A stretch of DNA of 64,000 bases, taken from NCBI GenBank assembly GCA_964460115.1, contig CAYWPR010000023.1, positions 1 to 64,000 on the forward strand, written 5' to 3'. Of this stretch, positions 52,800 to 62,173 are shown in pieces. Made by a program: the position numbers and the translations under genes. The notes under the pieces were generated by a model. It was not told where the DNA came from and ran no database searches. It was given only the letters and a program-made list of their open reading frames with translations. Source of the DNA: JAEUJZ01 sp964460115 (GTDB lineage Bacteria; Myxococcota_A; Polyangia; Palsa-1104; JAEUJZ01). Each line of letters starts with the position of its first letter. The first letter of the stretch is position 1.

Positions 52800-54422
52800 A
52801 TGTCTCAAGATATGAACGAAACAGAGTGCGCCAATGCGAATGAAGAAGTCTTTGTCTCTGCGGATGACGCTCCTGAAGAAGGCATTGCTTCCGAAGATCA
52901 CGCGACTTTATCTTCCGAAGATGAACATCACGATCCTTATGACTTCGACGAGATTGAACAGGTCGAGCAGGAATTCGAAGCCGCACCTCCTGAGAATAAC
53001 GAGCAAGCTGAACAGGTAGAATCTGATGCCCAAGCAGAACAGAATCTGCAAGCAGAGCAGCAGGCGCAAGCAGAGCACGATGCGCAGGCGGAACAGCACG
53101 CTCAGGCAGAGCGCGATGCGCAGGCAGAACAGCAGGCGCAGGCGGAACAGCACGCTCAGGCAGAGCGCGATGCGCAGGCAGAACAGCAGGCGCAGGCGGA
53201 GCATGCTGCGCAGGCGGAACAGCAGGCGCAAGCGGAGCATGCTGCGCAAGCGGAACAAGCCGCGCAAGCGGAACAAGTTTCCCAATCCGAACATGCAGTC
53301 GCAAATGAGCAGGTCGCAGCGGAACAAGCAGTACAGACGGAGCAAGTTGCCCCAATTCCAGTCCCTGTTCCAGTCCCTGTTCCAGTTGAGCAAGCCGCGC
53401 CGAGCATTCCGGTTGAACCACCGGCGCAGGCTGTGCAAGCGGCGCCTCCGGAATCACCCTCAGACACGGCAGCCGAGTCGGATTATGTATTTAATTATGT
53501 ATTCTCCGGAGATCCAAATACAGCCGCCCTGTATCCTTGGGCCAAAGAGTTCCTCGGCAAATTTGGCGACAACTTTGACTTCTTGTACTTCCTAATTGAT
53601 AAGTCTGTGATAAAGGTTGGCGCGCAATTCTTCACGGTCAGCCATCCGAAGCTCCCTCAGATTGGACACCGGATTCACTTCAACGACACCGCCAGATGGG
53701 GTAGCGCGGGCAAGCTCAAAGGCGTCATCATGATGCCCCTTGCGCATGGCTTTGGACCAACTTTACATGAGACGCTGCATTACTGGTCGATGCACCTCAA
53801 TCAGTCACTCGGATTCGGGGTTGAGACTCCGAAGAATCCACCCGCACGCGGTCCGCACTGGGGTCATTCCAGCGTCAATGGCTCACACGGTGGATTTGAT
53901 AAAAATACTTTATCCTATCGTGGCGCTACGCCACCGCAACGCGACCCAAGAACCTGGCCCAAAAACAGCGATGGAGTGGTTCCAGTGGAAGTCGGTATGT
54001 TCGATCCAGGAGCTAGCAATGACTCGACCGGCTACGCCCCACTCGAACTGTACTTAATGGGACTCATGTCGGCGTCTGAAATCAAGGAATCGTTTCTGGT
54101 GATGGACAAACCCATGAACGGCAAGGTCGTCGGCAAGGGCAAAGACGCGCGCATACACGTGGATGTCGCCGGATTTCGCGAAGTAACCATGCAAAACATC
54201 ATTGAGGCCCAAGGCGGAGAACGCCCTCGCGCCGAGCAGACTAGCTTCCGCGGCGCGTTCATTCTTGTCACCAAGGATTCGGCCACCAAAGCGGAGCTCA
54301 AAACCGCGGAAACCTGGGCGAAAGTTTTCGGAGATGTCGAGCCAAACCGCTCGAAATTGAAGGTACTGTCGTTTCGAGCGGCCACCCAGGGTCGCGCCAC
54401 CATGAACGTCCGCCTCAAATAA
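52800..54422 (+). CDS. Repeat-rich protein with C-terminal HExxH putative metallopeptidase domain
   Basis: A 540-residue protein. Residues 1-75 are acidic. Residues 78-160 are about 14 repeats of a six-residue unit (Gln-Ala-Glu-x-x-Ala), a helical, highly charged segment. It is followed by a Val-Pro repeat (IPVPVPVPVPVPVE). The C-terminal part, about 225-540, has LHETLHYWSMHL at 322-333 with HExxH (His323-His327) and a further His, then HWGHSSVNG and YAPLELYLMGL. A zinc peptidase-like role is plausible; similar YLMGL domains occur in uncharacterised myxobacterial peptidases. There is no signal peptide. ATG 52800 follows GAGGTAGTC. Base composition is less GC-rich than the neighbours. Confidence 0.75.
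   Translation: MSQDMNETECANANEEVFVSADDAPEEGIASEDHATLSSEDEHHDPYDFDEIEQVEQEFEAAPPENNEQAEQVESDAQAEQNLQAEQQAQAEHDAQAEQHAQAERDAQAEQQAQAEQHAQAERDAQAEQQAQAEHAAQAEQQAQAEHAAQAEQAAQAEQVSQSEHAVANEQVAAEQAVQTEQVAPIPVPVPVPVPVEQAAPSIPVEPPAQAVQAAPPESPSDTAAESDYVFNYVFSGDPNTAALYPWAKEFLGKFGDNFDFLYFLIDKSVIKVGAQFFTVSHPKLPQIGHRIHFNDTARWGSAGKLKGVIMMPLAHGFGPTLHETLHYWSMHLNQSLGFGVETPKNPPARGPHWGHSSVNGSHGGFDKNTLSYRGATPPQRDPRTWPKNSDGVVPVEVGMFDPGASNDSTGYAPLELYLMGLMSASEIKESFLVMDKPMNGKVVGKGKDARIHVDVAGFREVTMQNIIEAQGGERPRAEQTSFRGAFILVTKDSATKAELKTAETWAKVFGDVEPNRSKLKVLSFRAATQGRATMNVRLK
53031..53279 (+). repeat. 18-bp coding tandem repeat
   Basis: About 14 near-identical 18-bp units of the form CAGGCGGAACAGCAGGCG encoding the Gln-Ala-Glu-x-x-Ala segment. 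Copies differ at one or two bases, mostly in the variable codons. The array could expand or contract by slippage and keep frame. Confidence 0.85.
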
Positions 54423-54447
54423 ATTCCCTGCAACTTTCCAACGGCGA

Positions 54448-54479
54448 AAACCGCGCGCTTTTTGCATCTGGCGCGGTTT
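54448..54479. terminator. Candidate terminator hairpin
   Basis: AAACCGCGC (54448-54456), 14-base loop, GCGCGGTTT (54471-54479). It lies 26 bp after the stop of the repeat-rich gene. The 3' side ends in TTT then CGCC, a weak T-run. Confidence 0.5.
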
Positions 54480-54562
54480 CGCCGCGTTGCGGCGCTGCCC
54501 CCTACCCTGGTTCAGGCGATAATGGGTATCCGGCTTTTGGCAGGTTCGTATACCATGGGTAG

Positions 54563-55600
54563 GTGGCGACGTTTGTTTGCATTGACGATATTTTTCTGCG
54601 GCACACCCCTCCCGGCGAGCATCCCGAGCGCCCGGAGCGGCTGATCGCGATTGCGCGCGCGCTTGAGGCCTCTACACTTCGCGATCGCGTTTCACGCATT
54701 GCCCCCCGGCCCGCGACGACCGAGGAGCTTCTGCGGGTACACAGCGCCGATTATCTGCACGAACTAGAGCGGCGCATGGGCCCCTACGCCGCCGAGGCGC
54801 GCGGCTGGATCGATCCCGATACCTACTATGGCCCCGGCAGTTATGAGGCGGCGCTACATGCCGCCGGCGCGACTGTGGATGTCACCATGCAGGTTCTGGC
54901 CAGTCAGCGCGACAATGGCTTTGCGCTGGTGCGTCCGCCGGGACATCACGCCAGCCGCGGCCGAGCAATGGGCTTTTGCTTTCTAAACAACATCGCGATC
55001 GCAGCGATGGCCGCCAAAGCCGCCGGCGCGCGCGTGGCCATTGTCGATATAGACGTGCACCACGGCAACGGTACCGAGGATATATTTCTTAGCGATTCCG
55101 GCCTTTTGTTCATCAGCACGCACCAATATCCGTTTTATCCAGGCACTGGCGCGGCCGCGGTCGTCGGCAATGGGCAAGCTGCCGGCTCGACCATCAACAT
55201 TCCCTTGCCGCAAGGTTCTGGCGGGCCCGAATATCGCCTGGCTTTTCAAAAAGTTGTGCTGCCGGCGCTGCGCCGCTACACCCCGGACCTGATTCTGGTT
55301 TCCGCCGGATTTGACACCCATGCGCGCGATCCGCTGGCCGGAATGTCGCTTTTGGAAAACGACTATGTAGATCTCATGCAAATGCTGCTTTATACGCAGC
55401 CGCGCCTGGCCCTTGTCCTAGAAGGTGGATACAACCTGGAGGCGCTTTCGCAAAGCGTCCTAGCGGTGTTAGAGCTTCTAGTCAGCGGCAGCGTGGCAAC
55501 ACCGGAAAACCGCAGCCATTTCGCCGAGAACGCCGCCCGCGGCCTGCTTGATGAAGCCCGGCTCAGCATCGCCGACGTACAGCGCATCCATCACTTATAG
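54563..55600 (+). CDS. Histone-deacetylase-like zinc amidohydrolase
   Basis: A 345-residue member of the arginase/deacetylase fold. It has HPERPERL, the catalytic His pair RPPGHHASRGRAMGFCFLNN, the zinc ligands in DIDVHHGNGTEDIF and SAGFDTHARDPLAG, and the C-terminal EGGYN with the Tyr or equivalent. All metal and catalytic residues are intact, so hydrolysis of an N-acetyl or N-acyl amide (acetyl-Lys, acetylpolyamine or similar) is expected. The substrate in bacteria is uncertain. The start is GTG 54563. It stands alone between two unrelated genes. Confidence 0.93.
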   Translation: MATFVCIDDIFLRHTPPGEHPERPERLIAIARALEASTLRDRVSRIAPRPATTEELLRVHSADYLHELERRMGPYAAEARGWIDPDTYYGPGSYEAALHAAGATVDVTMQVLASQRDNGFALVRPPGHHASRGRAMGFCFLNNIAIAAMAAKAAGARVAIVDIDVHHGNGTEDIFLSDSGLLFISTHQYPFYPGTGAAAVVGNGQAAGSTINIPLPQGSGGPEYRLAFQKVVLPALRRYTPDLILVSAGFDTHARDPLAGMSLLENDYVDLMQMLLYTQPRLALVLEGGYNLEALSQSVLAVLELLVSGSVATPENRSHFAENAARGLLDEARLSIADVQRIHHL

Positions 55601-55930
55601 GCTTCCGCGCGATTGGCGCAATTTGGCCCGCGGCCAAAACATCCGTAAGAAAATCTCAAAAATCTTAAGCGCTTGCGCGAACGATCGACGCTTTTGCCAA
55701 AGACCGATCGCTTTGCGCAAGCCATCACAGACAACGCCGCAGGCCGTAAGTTTCATATTCCTTTTTTGAAACCTGAATGGCATTCCGCTGTCCTAGTTCA
55801 TGCAGCGGTGAAATGGGGCCTTCGGCCTTCGGTCCGCGAAATTGTGCGGCAGCGCAAAGTCCGACGCCCCACCTGGCTGCAGCCGACAGTCGATTCTGTT
55901 TGGCGCATTTGAGCATAAATGGAGGAAGTT
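55601..55930. other. Intergenic region with a three-part hairpin
   Basis: 330 bp without a convincing gene. It contains the hairpin at 55671-55722 (listed separately) and a doubled GCCTTCG at about 55825. The end carries the ribosome-binding site GGAGGAAG for the next gene. A 79-codon open frame at 55673-55912 overlaps the hairpin and lacks a ribosome-binding site, so it is probably not real. Confidence 0.6.
55671..55722. ncRNA. Stable three-stem hairpin, possible small RNA or attenuator
   Basis: Outer stem GCTTGCGC/GCGCAAGC (8 bp), middle stem CGATCG/CGATCG (6 bp) and inner stem CTTT/AAAG (4 bp) around a TGCC loop, in a single 52-base element with small internal loops. No T-run follows on the plus strand; on the minus strand an A/T-rich stretch with a T-run does follow. 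It is unlike any RNA family I can name. Confidence 0.4.
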
Positions 55931-57682
55931 ATGAGCGCAGCAAATATGAATAGCGGAATGACGCTACTGACCGACGCACAGGTACCGCAGCAAGTGGCGC
56001 AGCAAGTGGAAAGCGCCGACGGAGCACGGGCCATTGAAGTGGCGGCATTGTTCGATGACGCAGTGCTCGAAGTACGACATTTTCACAACCCGGCAGGCGG
56101 AAGGCTTGGCCGATTTACCAAAGCACTTTTGGGAACCGCAGGCGCAGCACTTTTGGGAACGGGCGCGCTGTTTGCGCAAAGTTATGCGCAGGTCGTCGCC
56201 GAAAAAGCCCAAGCCGAGGCAGGACGACCGGTTCGCGCCAAGAATTTTGGACATGCTCGAGACGGCGCCGCAGCCGGACTGCTATTTTACGGAATCGGCG
56301 GCCTATTGTACGGACTGTATCGGGCCAAAGAAGAGCGCCAAGAAAATGAATTCAGCATCGGCTCGGCCACAGGAACGACTTTCAAGCTGAGCGGCGATGG
56401 GCTGCCGGCGGCGCGTTTTCCGCTGGTCCGTTCGAACGGCACGGATTACGAATTCTTGTTTACCGAATCGATGACGGGCGCGCTGAGCTTGCATGGACAA
56501 GTGACAACGCTGGCAGATTTAAAAACCCAGGCCGAGCCGGCCCTTGGCATTCCCGGGGCCCATTCGCTAGCGATTCCCGACGGCGGACGTCTGGCGCTAA
56601 AGTATCAGAATTGCGAGTTTCTGATTCGCTCGGTTCCGCGTCCGCGCCACTATCCGGTGCCGCTGCAGGTAGACTGGCGGGCGCAATCCTATACCGGCGC
56701 GGTGCTGGCTGGGGCCGCCAGCTTGCTCGGTCTTATGTTTGCGATGCCGCCGGATCCGCGTTCGCTGGCCTTGGACAGTTTCAGCAACGAGCAACTCGTG
56801 CGCTATCTGGTCAAGGCCCCGGAGGTCAAAGAAGAAACGGCGCCCTGGCTGCAAAGCCAAAAGCAGGAAGCGGCCAGCAGCAGCGGTCGCGCCGCCAAGG
56901 AAAAAAGCGGTCAAATGGGCAAGCCTGAGGCGCTGCGCCGCACTGATGCGCGCTCTTCCTTTGCCGGACCGAAGAACAATCCGGATCCGAAGTTGGCGCA
57001 AAAAGCGGCTGCGGAAGCGGCGAAAAATGTTGGCGTCCTCGGCATTTTGCATTCCGGAAATGTCGCCGGATTGACCGCGCTCCTTGGCGACAAATCTGCG
57101 CTGGGCAACGAAGCGGAAAATGCGCTGGGCAACATAAACGGACTTCATGTAGGAGATGGGTATGGGCACAACGGTTTGGGCCTTATCGGATACGGCCCGG
57201 GTGGTGATGGCCCTGGCGACAACACCATCGGCCTGAATCTGACCGGAACCTGTTTGCCGGGCACGCTTTGCAGCAATGGCAACCGCAACGGCACCTACGG
57301 CAGCAGGCCCCCCGCTGCCAAGCTGACTTGCAAAAACTGCGGCAAGGCACCGCCGGCGTGGCATCTGGATCCGCCCACGGTCGTTGGATACGACAAAGAT
57401 TTGATTCGCCGCGTCGTCCGGCAGCACATGAATGAAGTGAAGTTCTGCTATGAAAAGGAACTGCAGCATGACAATGGACTGAGCGGCCGCGTGGTGGTGA
57501 AGTTCTCAATTGGCGGAATGGGCGGCGTGACCACGAGCTTTGTGGAAGCAAGCACCCTGCCCCGCGGTCAAACCGATCAGTGTATCGCCAATGCGGTGCG
57601 CCGCTGGCAGTTTCCTAAGCCGCAGCAAAATGGACTCGTCGTAGTGAGCTATCCCTTCGTCCTCAAGACTGCCGCGGAATAA
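55931..57682 (+). CDS. Membrane protein with AgmX/PglI-type C-terminal domain
   Basis: A 583-residue protein. Residues about 60-90, 115-135 and 255-275 are hydrophobic helices (KALLGTAGAALLGTGALFAQ, GLLFYGIGGLLYGLYRA, GAVLAGAASLLGLMFAMPP). The section between is FHA-like or beta-rich (TTFKLSGDG, PDGGRLALKYQNCEFLIRS). A Gly/Asn-rich linker (about 395-465) contains a CKNCGKAP pair. The C-terminal domain (about 485-583) has FCYEKELQHDNGLSGRVVVKF, the alternating G-x-V pattern and a Cys followed by VRRWQFPKP, as in AgmX and PglI proteins of gliding motility and in TonB-like domains. Whether it has a motility role is not shown. ATG 55931 follows GGAGGAAG. Confidence 0.8.
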   Translation: MSAANMNSGMTLLTDAQVPQQVAQQVESADGARAIEVAALFDDAVLEVRHFHNPAGGRLGRFTKALLGTAGAALLGTGALFAQSYAQVVAEKAQAEAGRPVRAKNFGHARDGAAAGLLFYGIGGLLYGLYRAKEERQENEFSIGSATGTTFKLSGDGLPAARFPLVRSNGTDYEFLFTESMTGALSLHGQVTTLADLKTQAEPALGIPGAHSLAIPDGGRLALKYQNCEFLIRSVPRPRHYPVPLQVDWRAQSYTGAVLAGAASLLGLMFAMPPDPRSLALDSFSNEQLVRYLVKAPEVKEETAPWLQSQKQEAASSSGRAAKEKSGQMGKPEALRRTDARSSFAGPKNNPDPKLAQKAAAEAAKNVGVLGILHSGNVAGLTALLGDKSALGNEAENALGNINGLHVGDGYGHNGLGLIGYGPGGDGPGDNTIGLNLTGTCLPGTLCSNGNRNGTYGSRPPAAKLTCKNCGKAPPAWHLDPPTVVGYDKDLIRRVVRQHMNEVKFCYEKELQHDNGLSGRVVVKFSIGGMGGVTTSFVEASTLPRGQTDQCIANAVRRWQFPKPQQNGLVVVSYPFVLKTAAE

Positions 57683-57703
57683 ACGCCCCGCTTTGTTCAC
57701 ACC

Positions 57704-60700
57704 TCAAAAGCGCTTGGTCCAATAAAGATTAAGCGCTCCCACTCCCTGGTCTCCTCCCATCAGATTGATTTGGTAATTGGTAAAGAAACGCCACTCCAGG
57801 GAGACTTCATCGTTATTATAACGTCGCAGCACACTGGACCAGTTGCCAAAGCGATGCGTGTAAAGCAGATACAGATTGTCGCGCAGATATTTGCCGACTT
57901 CCAGACTCGACTGATTCATTCCCATGGCATCCGAGCCGCCGGCGTTTAAGCGAACTTCATCCACCGGCAAAAGCGGACCAAGCTGCTTTTTAAGCTGCCC
58001 GACCAACAGGGAAGAAATGGCGCCAATCGCCTGCTGCTGCATGGTGCCGCTGCGCTGATGTCCTCCGGAAATTATCATCATGATGATTTGCGATTCATCA
58101 TAGGTTGCCGGATCGCTTGTAAAGCTGATTTGCGGCGCGCGGGCGCTGCCACTGACGCGTATATAGACGATGACATCGCCCAGCTTGCGCGAGATAAGGA
58201 CATCGAGCAGCGGATTCGGCGGCACCTCGCCGGACATGCTGACCTGCGCTTTTTCGATTTGATAGCGCCCATCCATCACATCGACCCAGCCGCCGTTTGT
58301 ATGAATTGCGCCTGTGATGATTGGCATCATCGCCGAGGCGGCGAGCTCGATGTCCAGATGGCCTTCCATGCTGGTTTTGACCTCAGGACCGCTAATAGCC
58401 AAGGGCGGAGGCAGCTCTACCGTGATGAGAGTGCGCGCCGGCAGCCCCACCGGCGGTGACGCAGACGGGGCGGCCGCCGTCCTCGATGAGGACGGCGATG
58501 ACGACGCGGCGCTTGCCGCAGCAGTTTTGGCGGCGGCATCGACGAAACGCACATCTTCCAGGGGTCCAAGCGACTGCACCGACTGGTTTGAAGCCAATTT
58601 CGGCAGACGAACTTGAGTTTTGGTCACCAGAACCTTGGTGCGCAGCGTGCCATCTCGCGTCTTGCCTGAAATATCGATGTTCGAGTCCAGCCAAAGACCA
58701 ATCGGACCGGCCGGAATGGGAAACGCTGAACTTCGAGCGTGCAGTCCCAAGCTGCTTACCAAAAGCCCATCGAGCTGCACATTGCCCTCGGCGGAAAAAT
58801 GGCCGCCACTCGCCGTGGCGCTCAAGCGATTCAGCGTGACGAGGCCGCTTGCATCCAGTTTCACATCCACAAGGATGTCGCGAAAAAGCTGTGGCAGCGA
58901 CGCGGCAGCCAGCTCGCCCTGCGCAAAACGCACAAAGCCAAAGACCTGCGGTTGCGGCTTTTGGCCCTGCAGATTGATTTCGGCATCGAGAAGACCGCGC
59001 AAAAGCATAAGTCCGCTGCTTGGCGTCGTGTCAGACTGCGGAACTTCATAGTTGAAACGATATCCATGCGCTTGCAGCGCGACTTTGAACTTTTCCGAAG
59101 TCAGCGCAAAAGGCAGCGGCGCACTGGCCACTAGCGCAATGGTTCCGGCAAGATCTTTGGTCGAGGTTTGCTGCACCTGGGCGTTGACCTGCAAGCCGGC
59201 TGGATTCAGTCGCACCTGCGCGGTGGCGTCTCCAAACAGCCAGTCTTGCACCAGCAGCTTGCCGACTTGCACATCGCAAAGCGCCTGAGGCGCGCTGGGC
59301 GTGCCCTGCGCTTGCAGGTGCGCGCGCAACTGGCCACGCACCGGCAAATCGCTGGGCAATTCGGTAGGCAGCACATCCAGGGTGGCGTGCAAAGGAAGGC
59401 GCATAAGGGCGTCACTGCCGCCTCGAAGCACCGCCGCGAGCGGCAACTCGGCGCTGGCATTGCCTAAAAGCAGCGGTTTGTTGGCCAGCGTCGCATCCAG
59501 CTTCAAGTTCACGCGACTGGCCAAGTAGTGTAGCTGCACAGTTGCCGCGGCCGGAATCGCGGCAGCGCCGCTTCGCGGGCTCAGTCCCAAATCGCGCGCA
59601 TGAAGCTGCAGCGACAGCGTGGGCGACTGATTTTCGGCAAGCAAAGGGCCTTGTAGCTGCGCGTTTAGTTCCAACTGGCCGCTGCGCAGCGGCGGCTCGT
59701 CCGGACGCGCCAGTTTCCAAAGTTCCAGCGCCGAAAGCTCGGTCAGTGCCAGATCGGCGCCAAAGCCCGCACCGCTTAGCTGAAAAAGCACGGCGGCGCC
59801 GTTTAGGGGCGGCGCCAAACTCAGCGGAGCATGCGCAGAAAATTTGAGTTCGCCGAGCGGCTTTTCATCAGGGTTCAAAAAATGCGCGTTTAGCGCCACC
59901 GCCAGTTGCGACTGCTTATAGTCAACGACTAGCACCGTCTTTTTGCCGTTTATAAAAGCGCTGTGCCAATCGGGAAGCTCGACGCGCAGGTTCATTTGCG
60001 GGCGCTGCCGCGAGCCGCCAAGCACCGCATGTAGCTGCAGGGCCCCCTGCAAACTGCGCAGCGTATCAGGCAGCGCAAAAGCTAGTTCTGGCAAAGCCGT
60101 CTCGACCGTGGTGTCAAGGCTCAGCGCCGCTCGTTCGTCTAGGGGTAGCGCAAATTGCGCGCTCAGCGCGGAAGTGGCTTGCCCGACGGCTTGGCCGGGC
60201 ATTTTGACGTGCAACTGGCCGCGCGCCTTTTGCCCATCCAAATCGGCCAAAAGCTGCCACTCGGTGCGCCGCAGCGGCAGTTGCGGCGGCGGACCGACCT
60301 CGCCACTTAAGGACAAGTGACCGCTCGGAGCGCGCAGCGTTCCTGTAACGTCGGCCTTGATGGCCAGTTCGGTTTCGGGAATCTGCTGGCCAAGGCCAAC
60401 GACCTGGGCCAGCTCTCTGAGATTTAGATGACTCGCATCTAGATGCGTACTTAGGCGCTGCGTTTGCGCTTCAAAATGCCCAGACAGGGCGATGCGCTGA
60501 CGACCAAACAAGAGAGCCAGCGGTTCCACGTCCAGAATCGGCGCGCTGCGCAAATTCACGGCAATGCGTGCCGGATGCTCTAGTAGCAAAGTCTGATTCG
60601 CGCGCGAAAGCCGCAGTTCTTTGATCTGGCTGTCCAGACCATGTAGTTGCAGCGAATTCTCGGCAAACTCCGGACGGCCGCTTAGAGACAAGCCAAAGGC

Positions 60701-62173
60701 CACTTGCTCGGGCCCTTGTCCCGAAGCGGAAAGGGTCAGCGCCTGCCGATTGACGCTGCCGCCAAGCTCTAGTTGCGAAAAATGCATACCCTGCGCAAGC
60801 AGCTCGCGCGCCCAAAGATTTAGGTCTAGGCTTGGCGTTTGCGGCGTTCCTTTGGCTGCCACATTCAAATCGAGCTGCGCCAGACTGACGCCGAAACTGC
60901 GCAAGCTTTGGCCGTGCAGCTTGGCGTTTAGCTGCAGCGAATGGTTGGCAAGCTGCACAAGCGCCGTTCCCTGCAAAGCGCCGCCTAGCGCCGGCGCGCC
61001 GAGCTTTTCCCACGCGGCCAAGTCATCGGCCTGCCAAGTGCAGTGCAGCTCGCTTTGCAGCGACTGCCAGTCGGCGGTGCTCAGCCAGCCGGGCGGTATT
61101 TCCAAAAAGCCGTTGGCTTGCACTTGGCTGGCCAGCGCCGCCACTTGCAGTCGCTGCAAATTCACTCGACCGCTAGGCCCTAGGCCCTTGGCCCAAAGCT
61201 CCAGGTCTATGCGTCCTGCCGGCAGCTCCGTATACACCGACGGATCGACGCTGTCGGCCCGCATTTGCAGCTCCCAAGGCAGGGACGGGTTCTGCGGCTG
61301 CAGCTTGCCTTGGGCGGTGATCTTGCCCGTCGGCAGTTCCAAGCTTAGCCCGGCGTTTAGCGCCGCCAGGGTGCCATCAAGTTCCGCCGAAAGCCCGAGC
61401 TTGCCGCGCAGCGGCACTGTAGGCACTAGACGAGTCAGATCCTCACCCGTCGTCTGGCCAAAAATTTTGAGGTGACGCAGCGCAACGCGCAGCTCCGGTT
61501 CGCTTTGCACCGTGACGCCGCCTTGCAGGCGAAGCGCGGCCTGCGCTGGAACCAAGAGCGCGCCGCTTAGGTCTTGCAAATCAAGCTTGAGGCTAAAATC
61601 GCGCCCCAGCGCGACATCACCGGCAATGTGCAGCCTGGCTTCGGCGTGAGGTAGGGGCGCCGAATTTTGCGCCAACGCATCATAGCTTGTGGAAAGGTCC
61701 ACAGCGATGCCGCTTATCACGATGCGCAGCGGCAAAGGTCCGCTGGAGGGCGGACTAGGCCGCAGAAGCGCCGACAAATTCAGCCGTCCATCGGCAAGAT
61801 GGCGGGCCCGCACTTCGCCGCGCGCATCCACCTTGGTGATGTGCAGAGTGCGCCCTAAAAGGCCGAGCAAATTATAGCGCAAGCCTACGCTAAAAAGCCG
61901 CAGCGCCACCTGGCCTTCGGCATCGCTGATTTCGACATTGCGCAGCACCAGCATGTGGGTCAAATCGCCATCCAAAGCGCCAATGCGCAGCTCGCCGATC
62001 AGTGACTTGCGCACTGCGGGCACGACGATACTTAGGATGCGGCCTCGGCCCCAATCGCTGCGCCCAACCAAAAACAAAGCCAAGAGCAGCAAAATGCCGA
62101 GCCCGACGGTGCTAAAAAGCAGAATGCCGATGGCCCGGACGATAAAACGCCAGCGCTTCCTTCTAGCGGCCAT
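57704..62173 (-). CDS. tamB: Translocation and assembly module protein TamB
   Basis: A 1489-residue inner-membrane anchored protein. The N-terminal helix is ILLFSTVGLGILLLLALFLVG. Most of the length is an AsmA/VPS13-like beta-taco repeat region with hydrophobic, alternating strands. The C-terminal TamB domain (about 1150-1489) has GGWVDVMDGRYQIEKAQV and IIMMIISGGHQRSG and ends in NLYWTKRF with a terminal Phe. TamB-type proteins bridge the periplasm and are involved in outer-membrane protein insertion or lipid transport. The gene starts immediately after tamA (62173 versus 62174), so they are an operon. Confidence 0.93.
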   Translation of the reverse strand: MAARRKRWRFIVRAIGILLFSTVGLGILLLLALFLVGRSDWGRGRILSIVVPAVRKSLIGELRIGALDGDLTHMLVLRNVEISDAEGQVALRLFSVGLRYNLLGLLGRTLHITKVDARGEVRARHLADGRLNLSALLRPSPPSSGPLPLRIVISGIAVDLSTSYDALAQNSAPLPHAEARLHIAGDVALGRDFSLKLDLQDLSGALLVPAQAALRLQGGVTVQSEPELRVALRHLKIFGQTTGEDLTRLVPTVPLRGKLGLSAELDGTLAALNAGLSLELPTGKITAQGKLQPQNPSLPWELQMRADSVDPSVYTELPAGRIDLELWAKGLGPSGRVNLQRLQVAALASQVQANGFLEIPPGWLSTADWQSLQSELHCTWQADDLAAWEKLGAPALGGALQGTALVQLANHSLQLNAKLHGQSLRSFGVSLAQLDLNVAAKGTPQTPSLDLNLWARELLAQGMHFSQLELGGSVNRQALTLSASGQGPEQVAFGLSLSGRPEFAENSLQLHGLDSQIKELRLSRANQTLLLEHPARIAVNLRSAPILDVEPLALLFGRQRIALSGHFEAQTQRLSTHLDASHLNLRELAQVVGLGQQIPETELAIKADVTGTLRAPSGHLSLSGEVGPPPQLPLRRTEWQLLADLDGQKARGQLHVKMPGQAVGQATSALSAQFALPLDERAALSLDTTVETALPELAFALPDTLRSLQGALQLHAVLGGSRQRPQMNLRVELPDWHSAFINGKKTVLVVDYKQSQLAVALNAHFLNPDEKPLGELKFSAHAPLSLAPPLNGAAVLFQLSGAGFGADLALTELSALELWKLARPDEPPLRSGQLELNAQLQGPLLAENQSPTLSLQLHARDLGLSPRSGAAAIPAAATVQLHYLASRVNLKLDATLANKPLLLGNASAELPLAAVLRGGSDALMRLPLHATLDVLPTELPSDLPVRGQLRAHLQAQGTPSAPQALCDVQVGKLLVQDWLFGDATAQVRLNPAGLQVNAQVQQTSTKDLAGTIALVASAPLPFALTSEKFKVALQAHGYRFNYEVPQSDTTPSSGLMLLRGLLDAEINLQGQKPQPQVFGFVRFAQGELAAASLPQLFRDILVDVKLDASGLVTLNRLSATASGGHFSAEGNVQLDGLLVSSLGLHARSSAFPIPAGPIGLWLDSNIDISGKTRDGTLRTKVLVTKTQVRLPKLASNQSVQSLGPLEDVRFVDAAAKTAAASAASSSPSSSRTAAAPSASPPVGLPARTLITVELPPPLAISGPEVKTSMEGHLDIELAASAMMPIITGAIHTNGGWVDVMDGRYQIEKAQVSMSGEVPPNPLLDVLISRKLGDVIVYIRVSGSARAPQISFTSDPATYDESQIIMMIISGGHQRSGTMQQQAIGAISSLLVGQLKKQLGPLLPVDEVRLNAGGSDAMGMNQSSLEVGKYLRDNLYLLYTHRFGNWSSVLRRYNNDEVSLEWRFFTNYQINLMGGDQGVGALNLYWTKRF

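Noticed and set aside
53156..53467. Cys/Ala/Thr-rich minus-strand protein
   Set aside because: It is the reverse reading of the 18-bp coding repeat and Val-Pro repeat of the plus-strand gene.
55673..55912. 79-residue plus-strand gene
   Set aside because: Overlaps the three-stem hairpin, lacks a ribosome-binding site and looks like random Arg-rich translation.
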